From: Olsenella sp.
GTDB lineage: Bacteria; Actinomycetota; Coriobacteriia; Coriobacteriales; Atopobiaceae
Length of the DNA: 6,939 nucleotides
Assembly (NCBI GenBank): GCA_015062715.1
Contig: SUUD01000107.1
Span: 1 to 6,939 of the forward strand
Reading direction: 5' to 3'
Both the position numbers and the translations under genes were made by a program. This document shows, in pieces, positions 1-5,484 of the stretch. Within the stretch, counting starts at the first letter, position 1. Each line of letters opens with the position of its first letter. The notes beneath the pieces were generated by a model. The model was not told the DNA's origin. It saw nothing but the letters and a program-made list of their open reading frames with translations, and searched no databases.

Positions 1-510
1 GAGCAGGCCGAGGCCGAGCTTGCCAAGAAGGGCCTGATAGGCGTCGCGGGCGCCAACGTGAACGATGACCTCATCGAGGCCGGGCACGTGGCCAAGCAGT
101 CCCCCACCGCCGGCTCCACCGCCAAGGAAGGCGACACCGTCACCTACCAGATCTCGCTGGGAACCGAGAACGTGCCCGTCCCCGAGGTCATCGGCTACTA
201 CGAGAGCTCTGCCGTCACCATGCTCCAGGAGGCGGGCTTCAACGTGGCCTACAACGCCCAGCAGTACAACGACTACTACGCCGCGGGCGTGGTCATGGAC
301 GCCTCGCCCACCGGCACCCAGCCCAAGGGGACGACCGTCTACATCACCGTGTCCCTGGGCCCCGAGCCCTCGAGCGAGCCCGACCCCGGCACCGACACCG
401 GTGGCGACACGGGTGGTAACACCGGCGGGGACACCGGAGGGGACACGGGTGGCGACACCGGCGGAGACACCGGTGGCGAAACGGGTGGTGACACCGGCGG
501 CGAGGGATAG
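1..510 (+). CDS. PASTA-domain protein, C-terminal part (probable PknB/PrkC-type Ser/Thr kinase); 5' end outside window
   Basis: The reading frame is open from base 1 and ends at TAG 508-510, giving 169 visible residues. Residues 1-54 are most of one PASTA repeat (LAKKGL near the start, then QSPTAGSTAKEGDTV and a closing SLG). Residues 57-120 are a second, complete PASTA repeat (VPVPEVIGY, LQEAGF, ASPTGTQPKGT, VSLG). PASTA repeats sit outside the cell and bind peptidoglycan fragments. In high-GC Gram-positives they are usually at the C-terminus of a membrane-spanning Ser/Thr kinase that controls growth and division. The kinase and membrane segments would lie upstream of this window, so the kinase assignment is inferred. 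After the last PASTA repeat comes a short Pro/Ser/Glu linker (121-131) and an acidic Gly/Thr-rich repeat tail. A GTG at 58 is an internal codon, not the start, because the PASTA fold extends upstream of it. This is the only plus-strand gene here and it converges on the gamma-carbonic-anhydrase gene. A penicillin-binding protein with C-terminal PASTA repeats is the main alternative. Confidence 0.85.
   Translation, partial: EQAEAELAKKGLIGVAGANVNDDLIEAGHVAKQSPTAGSTAKEGDTVTYQISLGTENVPVPEVIGYYESSAVTMLQEAGFNVAYNAQQYNDYYAAGVVMDASPTGTQPKGTTVYITVSLGPEPSSEPDPGTDTGGDTGGNTGGDTGGDTGGDTGGDTGGETGGDTGGEG
394..501 (+). repeat. 12-bp in-frame tandem repeat encoding nine (D/N/E)TGG units
   Basis: Nine consecutive 12-base units encode D-T-G-G six times before and after variants with N (third unit) and E (eighth unit); in total seven units have D. 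They form the C-terminus of the PASTA protein and are followed only by Glu-Gly and the stop. Third positions vary freely (ACC/ACG; GGT/GGC/GGA/GGG), so the peptide pattern is better conserved than the DNA. This suggests either an old array or selection on the protein. Such tracts can expand or contract by slippage. The tail is predicted to be disordered, acidic and outside the cell. Confidence 0.9.
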
Positions 511-535
511 ACCACCGCTCAAACCCTCGCTCGAC

Positions 536-580
536 AGGGGCCTTGCCAGGCGATCAGTGCCCGCGAGGCCCCTTTTGTCT
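536..580 (+). terminator. Rho-independent-type terminator of the PASTA gene
   Basis: The stem AGGGGCC (536-542) pairs with GGCCCCT (567-573) around a 24-nt loop, and TTTTGTCT (573-580) follows on the plus strand. It begins 25 nt after the stop codon. The 3' arm and T-tract are also the left arm of the 23-bp inverted repeat, so the terminator could compete with that larger fold. The loop is long for a classical terminator, which lowers confidence. Confidence 0.55.
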
Positions 581-659
581 CACCGAGCTCGGCGCTCGCT
601 TCGCTCGCTCATTCGTTGCGCTCATGACTCGCTCTTGTGAGACAAAAGGGGCCTCGCGG
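561..659. repeat. 23-bp perfect inverted repeat with 53-bp repetitive core
   Basis: The left arm (561-583) and right arm (637-659) are exact reverse complements over 23 bp, and complementarity stops at both outer ends. The arms contain CGAGGCCCCTTTTGTCTC. The 53-bp core (584-636) opens with the palindrome CGAGCTCG and is built from repeats of CGCTC/GCTCAT. The whole element lies between two convergent genes. Each arm provides the 3' half and T-tract of a terminator hairpin for the gene on its side. The symmetric build could also be that of a small non-autonomous element (MITE- or REP-like). No immediate target-site duplication is visible: ATCA occurs near both ends but not at them. Confidence 0.9.
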
Positions 660-678
660 CATCATGTCCCGCTGGCCC
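640..678 (-). terminator. Rho-independent-type terminator of the gamma-carbonic-anhydrase gene
   Basis: Read on the minus strand, GGGCC (678-674) pairs with GGCCC (653-649). An inner GCGG (672-669)/CCGC (659-656) pairing lies inside it, and TTTTGTCT (647-640) follows the hairpin. It begins 23 nt after the stop at 702. It mirrors the plus-strand terminator because both use the same inverted-repeat arm sequence. Stems are short, so strength is uncertain. Confidence 0.5.
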
Positions 679-701
679 GCCTCCCTCGTATGTGACGCGT
701 C

Positions 702-1178
702 CTAGCGCATCCGATGCGACAGCTCGACGTACGAGGCGGCGTTGGCCCGGTTGGCCTCGACCTCGTCGTCACGCAGCGCACGAACGACCCTGGCCGGGCT
801 GCCGAAGGCCATCTGGCCGTCGGGGATGACGGTTCCCTGCGTGACGAGCGCGCCGGCGCCGATGATGCAGTCGCGCCCGATGCGTGCGCCGTCGAGGATG
901 ACGGACCCCATGCCGATGAGGCTGTTGTCGCCCACCGTGCAGCCATGGACGATGGCGCCGTGACCCACGGTGACCCCCTCGCCCAGGACCACGGGATGCC
1001 CGGCGCTCACATGGACGACCGCGTTGTCCTGGACGTTCGTGCGGGCGCCAATGGTCACCGGCGCCTCGTCGGCCCTGATGACGGCGTTGTACCAGACCGA
1101 GCAGTCGGGCTCGAGCGTGACATCGCCCACGACGTGCGCTCCTGGCGCCATCCAGGCGCCCCTCTCGGTATCAGACAT
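702..1178 (-). CDS. Gamma-carbonic anhydrase family protein (left-handed beta-helix, YrdA/PaaY-like)
   Basis: This 158-aa protein is a hexapeptide-repeat (left-handed beta-helix) protein that should form a trimer with metal sites between subunits. The family interconverts CO2 and bicarbonate in its active members, although many YrdA-like members show little measured activity. Three metal-binding histidines fit the family: H56 (AVVHVS), H73 (VGHGA) and H78 (IVHGC). The R35-A-D37 and N48-V-Q50-D51 motifs match the Arg/Asp and Asn/Gln active-site residues of archaeal Cam. Imperfect hexapeptide turns run from about residue 13 to 120, followed by a C-terminal alpha-helix (about 136-157). Length is typical for the short family that lacks Cam's acidic loop. 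The ATG at 1178 is chosen because GGGAGGAG lies 7 nt upstream; a TTG at 1232 in the same frame has no such site. It stands alone behind tRNA-Arg and an rlmN-like remnant. Physiological substrate is not shown by the sequence. Confidence 0.9.
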   Translation of the reverse strand: MSDTERGAWMAPGAHVVGDVTLEPDCSVWYNAVIRADEAPVTIGARTNVQDNAVVHVSAGHPVVLGEGVTVGHGAIVHGCTVGDNSLIGMGSVILDGARIGRDCIIGAGALVTQGTVIPDGQMAFGSPARVVRALRDDEVEANRANAASYVELSHRMR

Positions 1179-1237
1179 GCCTGCGCTCCTCCCTGGCGGC
1201 GTTGACGCGCGCCGCCCGACTCTTTCAGCCAAGGGAC

Positions 1238-1243
1238 GTTATA
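1238..1243 (-). promoter_or_regulatory. Possible -10 element (TATAAC) for the gamma-carbonic-anhydrase gene
   Basis: On the minus strand TATAAC matches five of six bases of the sigma-70-type -10 consensus, 59 nt before the chosen start at 1178. No convincing -35 hexamer lies 16-18 bp upstream. The element sits just downstream of the strong tRNA terminator and the rlmN-like remnant, where this gene would need its own promoter. Apart from this and the remnant, I see nothing else in 1179-1343. Confidence 0.3.
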
Positions 1244-1266
1244 CCCACTTCGCGTGAAGGTCCCGT

Positions 1267-1320
1267 TTACGCCAGGCGGTTTCTGAGCTGCCCGCAGGCG
1301 GCGGCGATGTCGTCGCCGCG
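1267..1320 (-). pseudogene. Remnant of the 3' end of an rlmN-like (23S rRNA/tRNA adenine C2-methyltransferase) gene
   Basis: On the minus strand this frame reads RGDDIAAACGQLRNRLA and then TAA (1269-1267). It matches the C-terminal signature of the radical-SAM methyltransferase RlmN (E. coli RlmN has RGDDIDAACGQL, recalled from memory). It includes the cysteine that in RlmN carries the methyl group during catalysis (C355 in E. coli). Upstream in the same frame the sequence (DTGGDAP) no longer resembles RlmN, and within 24 nt one reaches the T-tract and terminator of tRNA-Arg. The rest of the enzyme, including the radical-SAM CxxxCxxC core, is absent, so this cannot be a working gene. It is most likely the stub of a gene cut by deletion, insertion or rearrangement. 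A Cfr-like relative is possible. The match is short, but too specific for chance to be likely. Confidence 0.6.
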
Positions 1321-1343
1321 CGGCGCATCCCCTCCCGTGTCCG

Positions 1344-1384
1344 CAATCGAAAGCAGGCCAGACGCCTTGCTGCGTCTGGCCTGC
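1344..1384 (-). terminator. Strong intrinsic terminator of tRNA-Arg
   Basis: A perfect 13-bp stem, GCAGGCCAGACGC (1384-1372 on the minus strand) with GCGTCTGGCCTGC (1365-1353), encloses a 6-nt loop and is followed by TTTCGATTG. It starts 8 nt after the CCA end of tRNA-Arg and would stop transcription before the rlmN-like remnant. The T-tract is short but the stem is very stable. Confidence 0.85.
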
Positions 1385-1392
1385 AGATGCTC

Positions 1393-1468
1393 TGGTGCCC
1401 CCGAGCCGATTCGAACGGCTGACACCCGCTTTAGGAGAGCGGTGCTCTATCCCCTGAGCTACGAGGGC
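1393..1468 (-). tRNA. tRNA-Arg (anticodon CCU)
   Basis: The minus-strand sequence folds into a complete 76-nt cloverleaf. The acceptor arm is GCCCTCG with CGGGGGC (one T-G pair). The D-arm is GCTC/GAGC, the anticodon stem is CCGCT/AGCGG, and the loop is CTCCTAA. A 5-nt variable loop and a T-arm AGCCG-TTCGAAT-CGGCT follow. The discriminator is A and the CCA end is encoded (1395-1393). The anticodon CCT (plus-strand 1435-1433) reads AGG arginine codons, which should be rare in a genome this GC-rich. It lies downstream of the 204-aa membrane protein gene on the same strand and is followed by its own terminator. tRNA genes are common integration sites, but no integrase or duplicated tRNA 3' end is visible here. 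Confidence 0.97.
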
Positions 1469-1493
1469 GTGCGTGCGCCAACGGCGCCTTGCC

Positions 1494-1499
1494 ATTCTA
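1494..1499 (-). promoter_or_regulatory. Possible -10 element (TAGAAT) for tRNA-Arg
   Basis: TAGAAT on the minus strand matches five of six bases of the -10 consensus and lies 25 nt upstream of the mature tRNA 5' end, a usual distance for a short processed leader. The -35 position (about 1517-1522) does not match consensus, and a small 6-bp hairpin (1515-1529) overlaps it. The tRNA might instead be read through from the purC/membrane-protein transcript. Confidence 0.3.
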
Positions 1500-1550
1500 G
1501 CACCTACCGCTCGTCTCGTGCCACACGAGTCACGGGTGCATGGAAACGTC

Positions 1551-2165
1551 CTACTCGGAGCCCTCCTCGGACGGGGCCGGTTCCTCCTTCTTGGCGCGCC
1601 CGAAGAGGCCCTGCTTCTTCTTTGCGGCGCGGGCGAAGGCCTCGTCGCGCAGGATCTCGTCGATGCGCCTGTCGGACATGGCGTTGACCTTCTCCTCCAT
1701 GGCCATGCGCTGCTTGCGCAGCTTGACCCAGTCGAAGATGAAGGAGCCGATCACGCACACGTAGGCGAGGACCAGGCAGGCGATGGACACCTTGCCCATG
1801 GGGGCGTCGATGCTGCGCGCGTCCTCGGGGGCGAGCAGCAGGACGACCCAGCTCAGGATGGTGAGCGCGAGGCCGACGACCAGGACGACGCCCCAGACGA
1901 CGCGACCGCGCGCGTATGCGGGGTCCTTCTTGAGCAGGACGTTGGTGGCCGCCGCGTTGCGGTTGCGCGCGTTGCGCTCCTCATGCTCGGCACGCTTGCG
2001 CTCCTCCTTGGTGAGGGCGCGCCCGCCGCTCTTGGCCTCGGAGGTGGCCATGCGGACGGTCGAGGCCGCGGCCGACTTGGGCTTGGCGCGGGCCGCCGAG
2101 CGCTTGATGGCGCCGGTCTTCTCGCCGGTGGTGTTGCGGGGGTTCGATGCGCTGCGCTGGGACAT
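1551..2165 (-). CDS. Two-TM membrane protein of unknown function
   Basis: I do not recognise this 204-aa protein. Residues 1-87 are hydrophilic, very basic and rich in Ala, Ser, Lys and Arg, with a Lys/Glu/Arg-rich helical stretch at 51-70. Two hydrophobic segments follow (about 89-112 and 126-147), joined by a short acidic loop (PEDARSID). By the positive-inside rule both termini are probably cytoplasmic and the molecule is a hairpin. The C-terminal part (148-204) is again charged, possibly coiled-coil around 150-182, and ends in an acidic tail. There is no signal peptide or catalytic motif. The ATG at 2165 lies 5 nt after the purC stop. An AAGGAG site sits within the end of purC, about 11 nt upstream, so it is likely co-transcribed and translationally coupled with purC. 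The frame is open further upstream, but that part is antiparallel to nothing sensible: it overlaps purC in another frame. A small structural or scaffolding membrane protein is a guess only. Confidence 0.8.
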   Translation of the reverse strand: MSQRSASNPRNTTGEKTGAIKRSAARAKPKSAAASTVRMATSEAKSGGRALTKEERKRAEHEERNARNRNAAATNVLLKKDPAYARGRVVWGVVLVVGLALTILSWVVLLLAPEDARSIDAPMGKVSIACLVLAYVCVIGSFIFDWVKLRKQRMAMEEKVNAMSDRRIDEILRDEAFARAAKKKQGLFGRAKKEEPAPSEEGSE

Positions 2166-2170
2166 GTGGA

Positions 2171-3055
2171 CTACGACTCCTTCATGGGCTGGAACTCGGT
2201 GCCGGTGATGATCTGGAAGGCCTCCTGATAGCGGGACGCGGTGCCCGCGATGACCTCGGCGGGGAGGTGCGGCGGCTCGCCCGTCATGTCCCAGTTGGCC
2301 TTGAGCCAGTCGCGGACGTACTGCTTGTCGTAGCTGGGCTGGACGGCGCCGGGCGCGTAGCCCTCGGCGGGCCAGAAGCGGCTGGAGTCGGGCGTGAGGC
2401 ACTCGTCGATGATGGTGAGCTGGCCGTCGATGAGGCCGAACTCGAACTTGGTGTCGGCGATGATGATGCCGCGCGTGGCCGCGTACTCGGCCGCGGCCTT
2501 GTAGATGGCGAGCGACGCGTCGCGCAGCTGGGCGGCGAGGTCGTCGCCCACGATCTGGGCGCAGCGCTCGAACGAGATGTTCTCGTCGTGGTCGCCCAGC
2601 TCGGCCTTGGTGGAGGGCGTGAAGATGGGCTCGGGGAGCTGCGAGGCCTCGGTCAGGCCCTCGGGGAGGCGGATGCCGCACACGGTGCCGTCGAGGTCAT
2701 AGGTCTTCTTGCCGCTGCCGGTGAGGTAGCCGCGGACGATGCACTCGATGGGCAGGGTCTGGGCCTTCTTGACCAGCATGGAGCGGCCGGTGAGGTAGTC
2801 GGCGTAGGGGGCGAACTCCTTGGGGAAGTCCGCCGGGTCGAGCGAGATCACGTGGTTGGGGACGAGGTCGGCGAACTTGTCGAACCAGAAGGCCGAGATG
2901 CGCGTGAGGACCTCGCCCTTGTGGGGGATCTCGTCGGGGAGGATGAAGTCGAACGCGCTGATGCGGTCGCTCGCGACCATGAGCAGGCTGTCGCCGCAAT
3001 CGTAGATGTCGCGAACCTTGCCGTGGGAGTCGGGCCTGATGTCCATGGGTGCCAT
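2171..3055 (-). CDS. purC: Phosphoribosylaminoimidazole-succinocarboxamide synthase (SAICAR synthetase)
   Basis: PurC joins CAIR and aspartate using ATP to make SAICAR in cytoplasmic de novo purine synthesis. The 294-aa length fits the longer single-domain form of the enzyme. The N-terminal nucleotide-binding loop GKVRDIY is at 12-18, followed by MVASDRISAFD (26-36) and the first family signature LPDEIPHKGEVLT (39-51). The second signature IIIADTKFEFG is at 197-207, and the substrate-binding DECLTPDSSRFW begins at 217. All key regions look intact. The ATG at 3055 is chosen because AAGGGGGAG lies about 7 nt upstream; an in-frame ATG at 3046 is less well placed, and an extension upstream to 3289 would run into the kinase gene. 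No other purine genes are in the window, so purC appears separated from any pur cluster. It precedes the small membrane protein gene by 5 nt and follows the histidine kinase after a 106-nt gap that probably holds its own promoter. Confidence 0.97.
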   Translation of the reverse strand: MAPMDIRPDSHGKVRDIYDCGDSLLMVASDRISAFDFILPDEIPHKGEVLTRISAFWFDKFADLVPNHVISLDPADFPKEFAPYADYLTGRSMLVKKAQTLPIECIVRGYLTGSGKKTYDLDGTVCGIRLPEGLTEASQLPEPIFTPSTKAELGDHDENISFERCAQIVGDDLAAQLRDASLAIYKAAAEYAATRGIIIADTKFEFGLIDGQLTIIDECLTPDSSRFWPAEGYAPGAVQPSYDKQYVRDWLKANWDMTGEPPHLPAEVIAGTASRYQEAFQIITGTEFQPMKES

Positions 3056-3069
3056 AGGGGAGCTCCCCC

Positions 3070-3111
3070 TTTCTAGCGTCGTCGTGCGTATGCAGTCAAG
3101 GGATGATTGTA
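3070..3111 (-). promoter_or_regulatory. Candidate promoter region upstream of purC
   Basis: Two partial promoters can be read on the minus strand in the 106-nt gap between the kinase and purC. TACAAT (3111-3106, five of six to the -10 consensus) would give a leader of roughly 45 nt, but its -35 is poor. TTGACT (3099-3094, five of six to the -35 consensus) with TAGAAA (3075-3070) has an 18-bp spacer, but would start transcription inside the ribosome binding site. The first is therefore more plausible as the -10. No terminator hairpin for the kinase gene is evident in this gap, nor any purine-riboswitch-like fold that I can recognise. Confidence 0.3.
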
Positions 3112-3161
3112 CCGCAGGCAGGCAGGTGCGTGGGACGAGGGGACGGCCGCCCCCAGCTTCG

Positions 3162-4667
3162 TCACTGCCCCTGCTGGACGAGGGGGAGGTGCAGCGTGAA
3201 CGTGGTGCCCTTGCCCAGCTCGGAGTCGACCGAGACGTGCCCGTGGTGCTTGTCGGCGATCTCCTTGGTGACGGAGAGGCCCACGCCAAGGCCGCCGCTC
3301 GCCTGGACGCGGCTCGCGTCCGAGCGCCAGAAGCGGTTGAAGACGCGCGAGAGGTCCTCGGGCGCGATGCCGATGCCGGTGTCCGCCACGCTGATGAGCA
3401 CGTCGTTGCGGTCCTCGGCCACCTTGACCACGACCCAGCCGCCCTCGGGGGTGTAGCGCATGGCGTTGGAGAGGAAGTTGGTGACCGCCTGGCTCACCAT
3501 GTCTCGGTCCACCTGGGCGTAGCACTCCCCGTGCTGCGTCTCGTCGTCGAAGCGCAGCCGCAGGTCGTGCGACTCGAAGAGCAGCTCCTGCGAGGTGACG
3601 ATGTTGCGGACGAGGCTCACCATCTCGGTGTCGACCGGGTCGAAGGGCGTGCTGCCGTTCTCGAGGCGCGAGAGGCGCAGCATGGCGTCGACCAGGCGGG
3701 ACAGGCGCTTAACCTCGTCGCGGACGACCCCGAGGTGCTCGGAGTCGGCCGGCAGGACCCCGTCCTGCATGGCCTCGACCGTGGCGAGCATGGCCATGAG
3801 CGGCGTGCGCAGCTCGTGGGCCACGTCGGAGGTGAGGCGCTTCTCCATGCGCACGTCGCGCTCGAGGCGGTCGGCCATGGAGTCGAACGTCTCGCCCAGG
3901 CGCCCCACCTCGTCGTCTCCCACGATGCCCGTGCGCGCGGTGAGGTCGCCGTTGCGGATCTGGGCGGCCGTCGAGGTGACCCGGTTGACCGGCTTGGCGA
4001 TGGTGCGGGCGAAGCGGGCGCCGATGAAGCTCGCGACGATGATGGCGATGGCCGCCGCGGTGATGATGGCGTTGTACGAGGTGGTGCGGAACGCGGTGTC
4101 GGCCTTGGTGAGCAGGCGGTCGCTGCCCAGCGCCCAGACGCGCACCGTGCCCACCACGACGCCGTCAGATGTCTTGACGGGGGCGGTCGCGACCGAGTCG
4201 GCCTCGGTGGGGGCGAGCGAGATCATGGTCACGGGCGTCTCATCCACCTCACGCTGGCTCGCCTCGTGCCGCAGCATTCCCATGGGCGCGGCGCCCCAGG
4301 TGTCGTCGTAGATGACGTCGCCGCGGGCATCGAGCACCTGCATGCCCACGTCGGCGGCTATGCCCAGGTCGTCGGTGTTGCTGAGGACCTCCTCGGTCCA
4401 GCTTCCGGCAACCTCGTAGCGCTCGGCGAACACGTCTGCGGCCGACTGGGCGAGCCGCTCCATGTTGGACCGGGCGTACTTCTGGAACTCGCCTTCCCAC
4501 ACGGCGGCGAGAATCGCCACCATGACCAGGACCGTCATGGCCGCGATGGCGGCAAAGGCCAGCGACAGGCGGCTGTCGTAGGCAAGGTGCTTCTTCTGGG
4601 ACTTGCGCTCCGTCTTCCAGGAGGTGCGGACCTCGCTGTCGTCGGGCAGGGTTTCCCTCTTGGTCAT
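3162..4667 (-). CDS. Membrane sensor histidine kinase (HAMP-HisKA-HATPase)
   Basis: This 501-aa inner-membrane kinase should autophosphorylate and pass phosphate to the response regulator encoded just upstream. Its order is: basic cytoplasmic N-terminus (1-33), TM1 (about 34-57), an extracytoplasmic sensor of about 140 residues (58-197), TM2 (about 199-220) and a HAMP linker (about 218-270). HisKA follows, with phospho-acceptor H284 in SDVAHELRTPL. The ATPase domain contains the N-box (N397/N401), G1 motif DTGIGI (429-434), F-box RVFNRFWR and G2 motif GGLGVGL (458-464). All catalytic motifs are intact. The sensor has a PAS/Cache-like stretch (MQVLDARGDVIYD, then DGVVVGTVRV); its ligand is unknown. 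The ATG at 4667 is preceded by no clear purine-rich ribosome site, so it probably depends on coupling to the regulator gene, which stops 21 nt before it. It cannot be tied to a named system such as MtrB or BaeS from sequence alone. Confidence 0.95.
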   Translation of the reverse strand: MTKRETLPDDSEVRTSWKTERKSQKKHLAYDSRLSLAFAAIAAMTVLVMVAILAAVWEGEFQKYARSNMERLAQSAADVFAERYEVAGSWTEEVLSNTDDLGIAADVGMQVLDARGDVIYDDTWGAAPMGMLRHEASQREVDETPVTMISLAPTEADSVATAPVKTSDGVVVGTVRVWALGSDRLLTKADTAFRTTSYNAIITAAAIAIIVASFIGARFARTIAKPVNRVTSTAAQIRNGDLTARTGIVGDDEVGRLGETFDSMADRLERDVRMEKRLTSDVAHELRTPLMAMLATVEAMQDGVLPADSEHLGVVRDEVKRLSRLVDAMLRLSRLENGSTPFDPVDTEMVSLVRNIVTSQELLFESHDLRLRFDDETQHGECYAQVDRDMVSQAVTNFLSNAMRYTPEGGWVVVKVAEDRNDVLISVADTGIGIAPEDLSRVFNRFWRSDASRVQASGGLGVGLSVTKEIADKHHGHVSVDSELGKGTTFTLHLPLVQQGQ

Positions 4668-4688
4668 GGGCGAGCGCGGCCGGCGCTG

Positions 4689-5408
4689 CTACTCGGCGTT
4701 CTCGGCGGGCTTCTCGGGGGCCTCGAAGCGGTAGCCGACGCCGTGGACCGTGTAGAGCCAGCGCGGGTTGCGCGGGTCGTCGCCCAGCTTGGCGCGGAGG
4801 TTCTTGACGTGGCTGTCGATGGTGCGCTCGTAGCCCTCGAAGTCGTAGCCCAGGACCTTCTCGACCAGCTCCATGCGGGTGTAGACGCGTCCCGGGTAGC
4901 GGGCGAGCGTGGTGAGGAGCTTGAACTCGGAGGCGGTGAGGTCGACCTCCTTGCCCTCGACCATGACCTTGTGGCCGGAGATGTCAATCACGAGGTCGGC
5001 GAAGTCGAGCACCTCGACGGCCGGCTCGACGTCGACGCGGACGCGGCGCAGCAGGGCGCGGACGCGCGCGACCAGCTCGCGCGGCGAGAACGGCTTGATG
5101 AGGTAGTCGTCGGCGCCCAGCTCGAGGCCGATGATGCGGTCCTCGACCTCGCCCTTGGCGGTGAGCATGATGATGGGCACGTCGGAGGTGTCGCGGATGG
5201 CGCGGCACACGCGCTCGCCCGAGAGCTTGGGGAGCATGAGGTCGAGGATCACGAGGTCGAAGGTGTGCTTCTCGAACTCCTCGACGGCGGACTGCCCGTC
5301 GCCCACGCCACGCACCCAGTAGCCCTCACGCTCGAGATAGGCGGCGACCGCGTCGCGGATGGCCTTCTCGTCCTCGACCAGCAGAATCTTCTTGACGTCC
5401 GAAGCCAT
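4689..5408 (-). CDS. OmpR/PhoB-family response regulator
   Basis: This 239-aa DNA-binding regulator is the partner of the adjacent histidine kinase. The receiver domain (about 6-120) has the acidic pocket E12-D13, phospho-acceptor D56 (LVILDLMLPK), switch T83 (IMLTAK) and K105 (LIKPF). The winged-helix domain (about 135-232) has the usual signature: LTASEFKLLTTLARYPGRV, then the recognition helix ERTIDSHVKNLRAKLG, and the closing YTVHGVGYRFE. A short acidic tail ends the protein. The ATG at 5408 is supported by GAGGGAGG 5 nt upstream; an in-frame extension to 5486 would add 26 residues unlike any receiver domain and would cover a structured leader. The gene is transcribed with the kinase (21-nt gap). 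It lies 122 nt after the stop of the lipoprotein gene, a gap that includes an AT-rich spot and a nested hairpin. Target genes cannot be read from this window. Confidence 0.96.
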   Translation of the reverse strand: MASDVKKILLVEDEKAIRDAVAAYLEREGYWVRGVGDGQSAVEEFEKHTFDLVILDLMLPKLSGERVCRAIRDTSDVPIIMLTAKGEVEDRIIGLELGADDYLIKPFSPRELVARVRALLRRVRVDVEPAVEVLDFADLVIDISGHKVMVEGKEVDLTASEFKLLTTLARYPGRVYTRMELVEKVLGYDFEGYERTIDSHVKNLRAKLGDDPRNPRWLYTVHGVGYRFEAPEKPAENAE

Positions 5409-5436
5409 GGCGGCCTCCCTCTTGCTTGTGTTCCCG

Positions 5437-5482
5437 CGCCTTGGCTGGGCAGCGGCTGCCCGCGCCTCAGAGCACCAAGGCG
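5437..5482 (-). promoter_or_regulatory. Nested hairpin in the leader of the response-regulator gene
   Basis: On the minus strand CGCCTTGG (5482-5475) pairs with CCAAGGCG (5444-5437), an 8-bp outer stem. Inside it GGGCAG (5461-5456) pairs with CTGCCC (5452-5447) around a 3-nt loop. A further small palindrome, ACTGA-AAG-TCAGT, lies just upstream (5499-5487). No T-tract follows the large hairpin, so it is not a classical terminator. It sits 28 nt before the ATG and 15 nt before the ribosome site, and may act as an mRNA leader structure or processing signal. Confidence 0.5.
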
Positions 5483-5484
5483 GC

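Noticed and set aside
394..501. Regular 12-bp repeats considered as a CRISPR or regulatory iteron array
   Set aside because: Units are in frame, contiguous without spacers, and vary at third codon positions, so they are a coding repeat.
554..625. Minus-strand 23-codon frame through the inverted-repeat core (starting MSATNERAKRAP)
   Set aside because: No ribosome binding site, wholly inside a structured repeat/terminator element, and its charged pattern follows from the repeated GCGAG/GAGC DNA.
1179..1232. Longer start (TTG at 1232) for the gamma-carbonic-anhydrase gene
   Set aside because: The added residues are low-complexity and unlike the family N-terminus, it lacks a ribosome site, and the ATG at 1178 has a strong one.
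1393..1468. tRNA-Arg as an attachment site of an integrated element
   Set aside because: No integrase gene and no repeated copy of the tRNA 3' end occurs in the window. Only the nearby rlmN-like stub hints at a past rearrangement.
1515..1529. Hairpin CTCGTG-TGG-CACGAG (minus strand) as a terminator for the two-TM protein gene
   Set aside because: The stem is 6 bp and no T-tract follows, so termination there is not supported.
2166..2681. Upstream extension of the small membrane protein frame across purC
   Set aside because: It overlaps purC in another frame and is full of Arg/His/Pro shadow sequence. The ATG at 2165 right after the purC stop is the sensible start.
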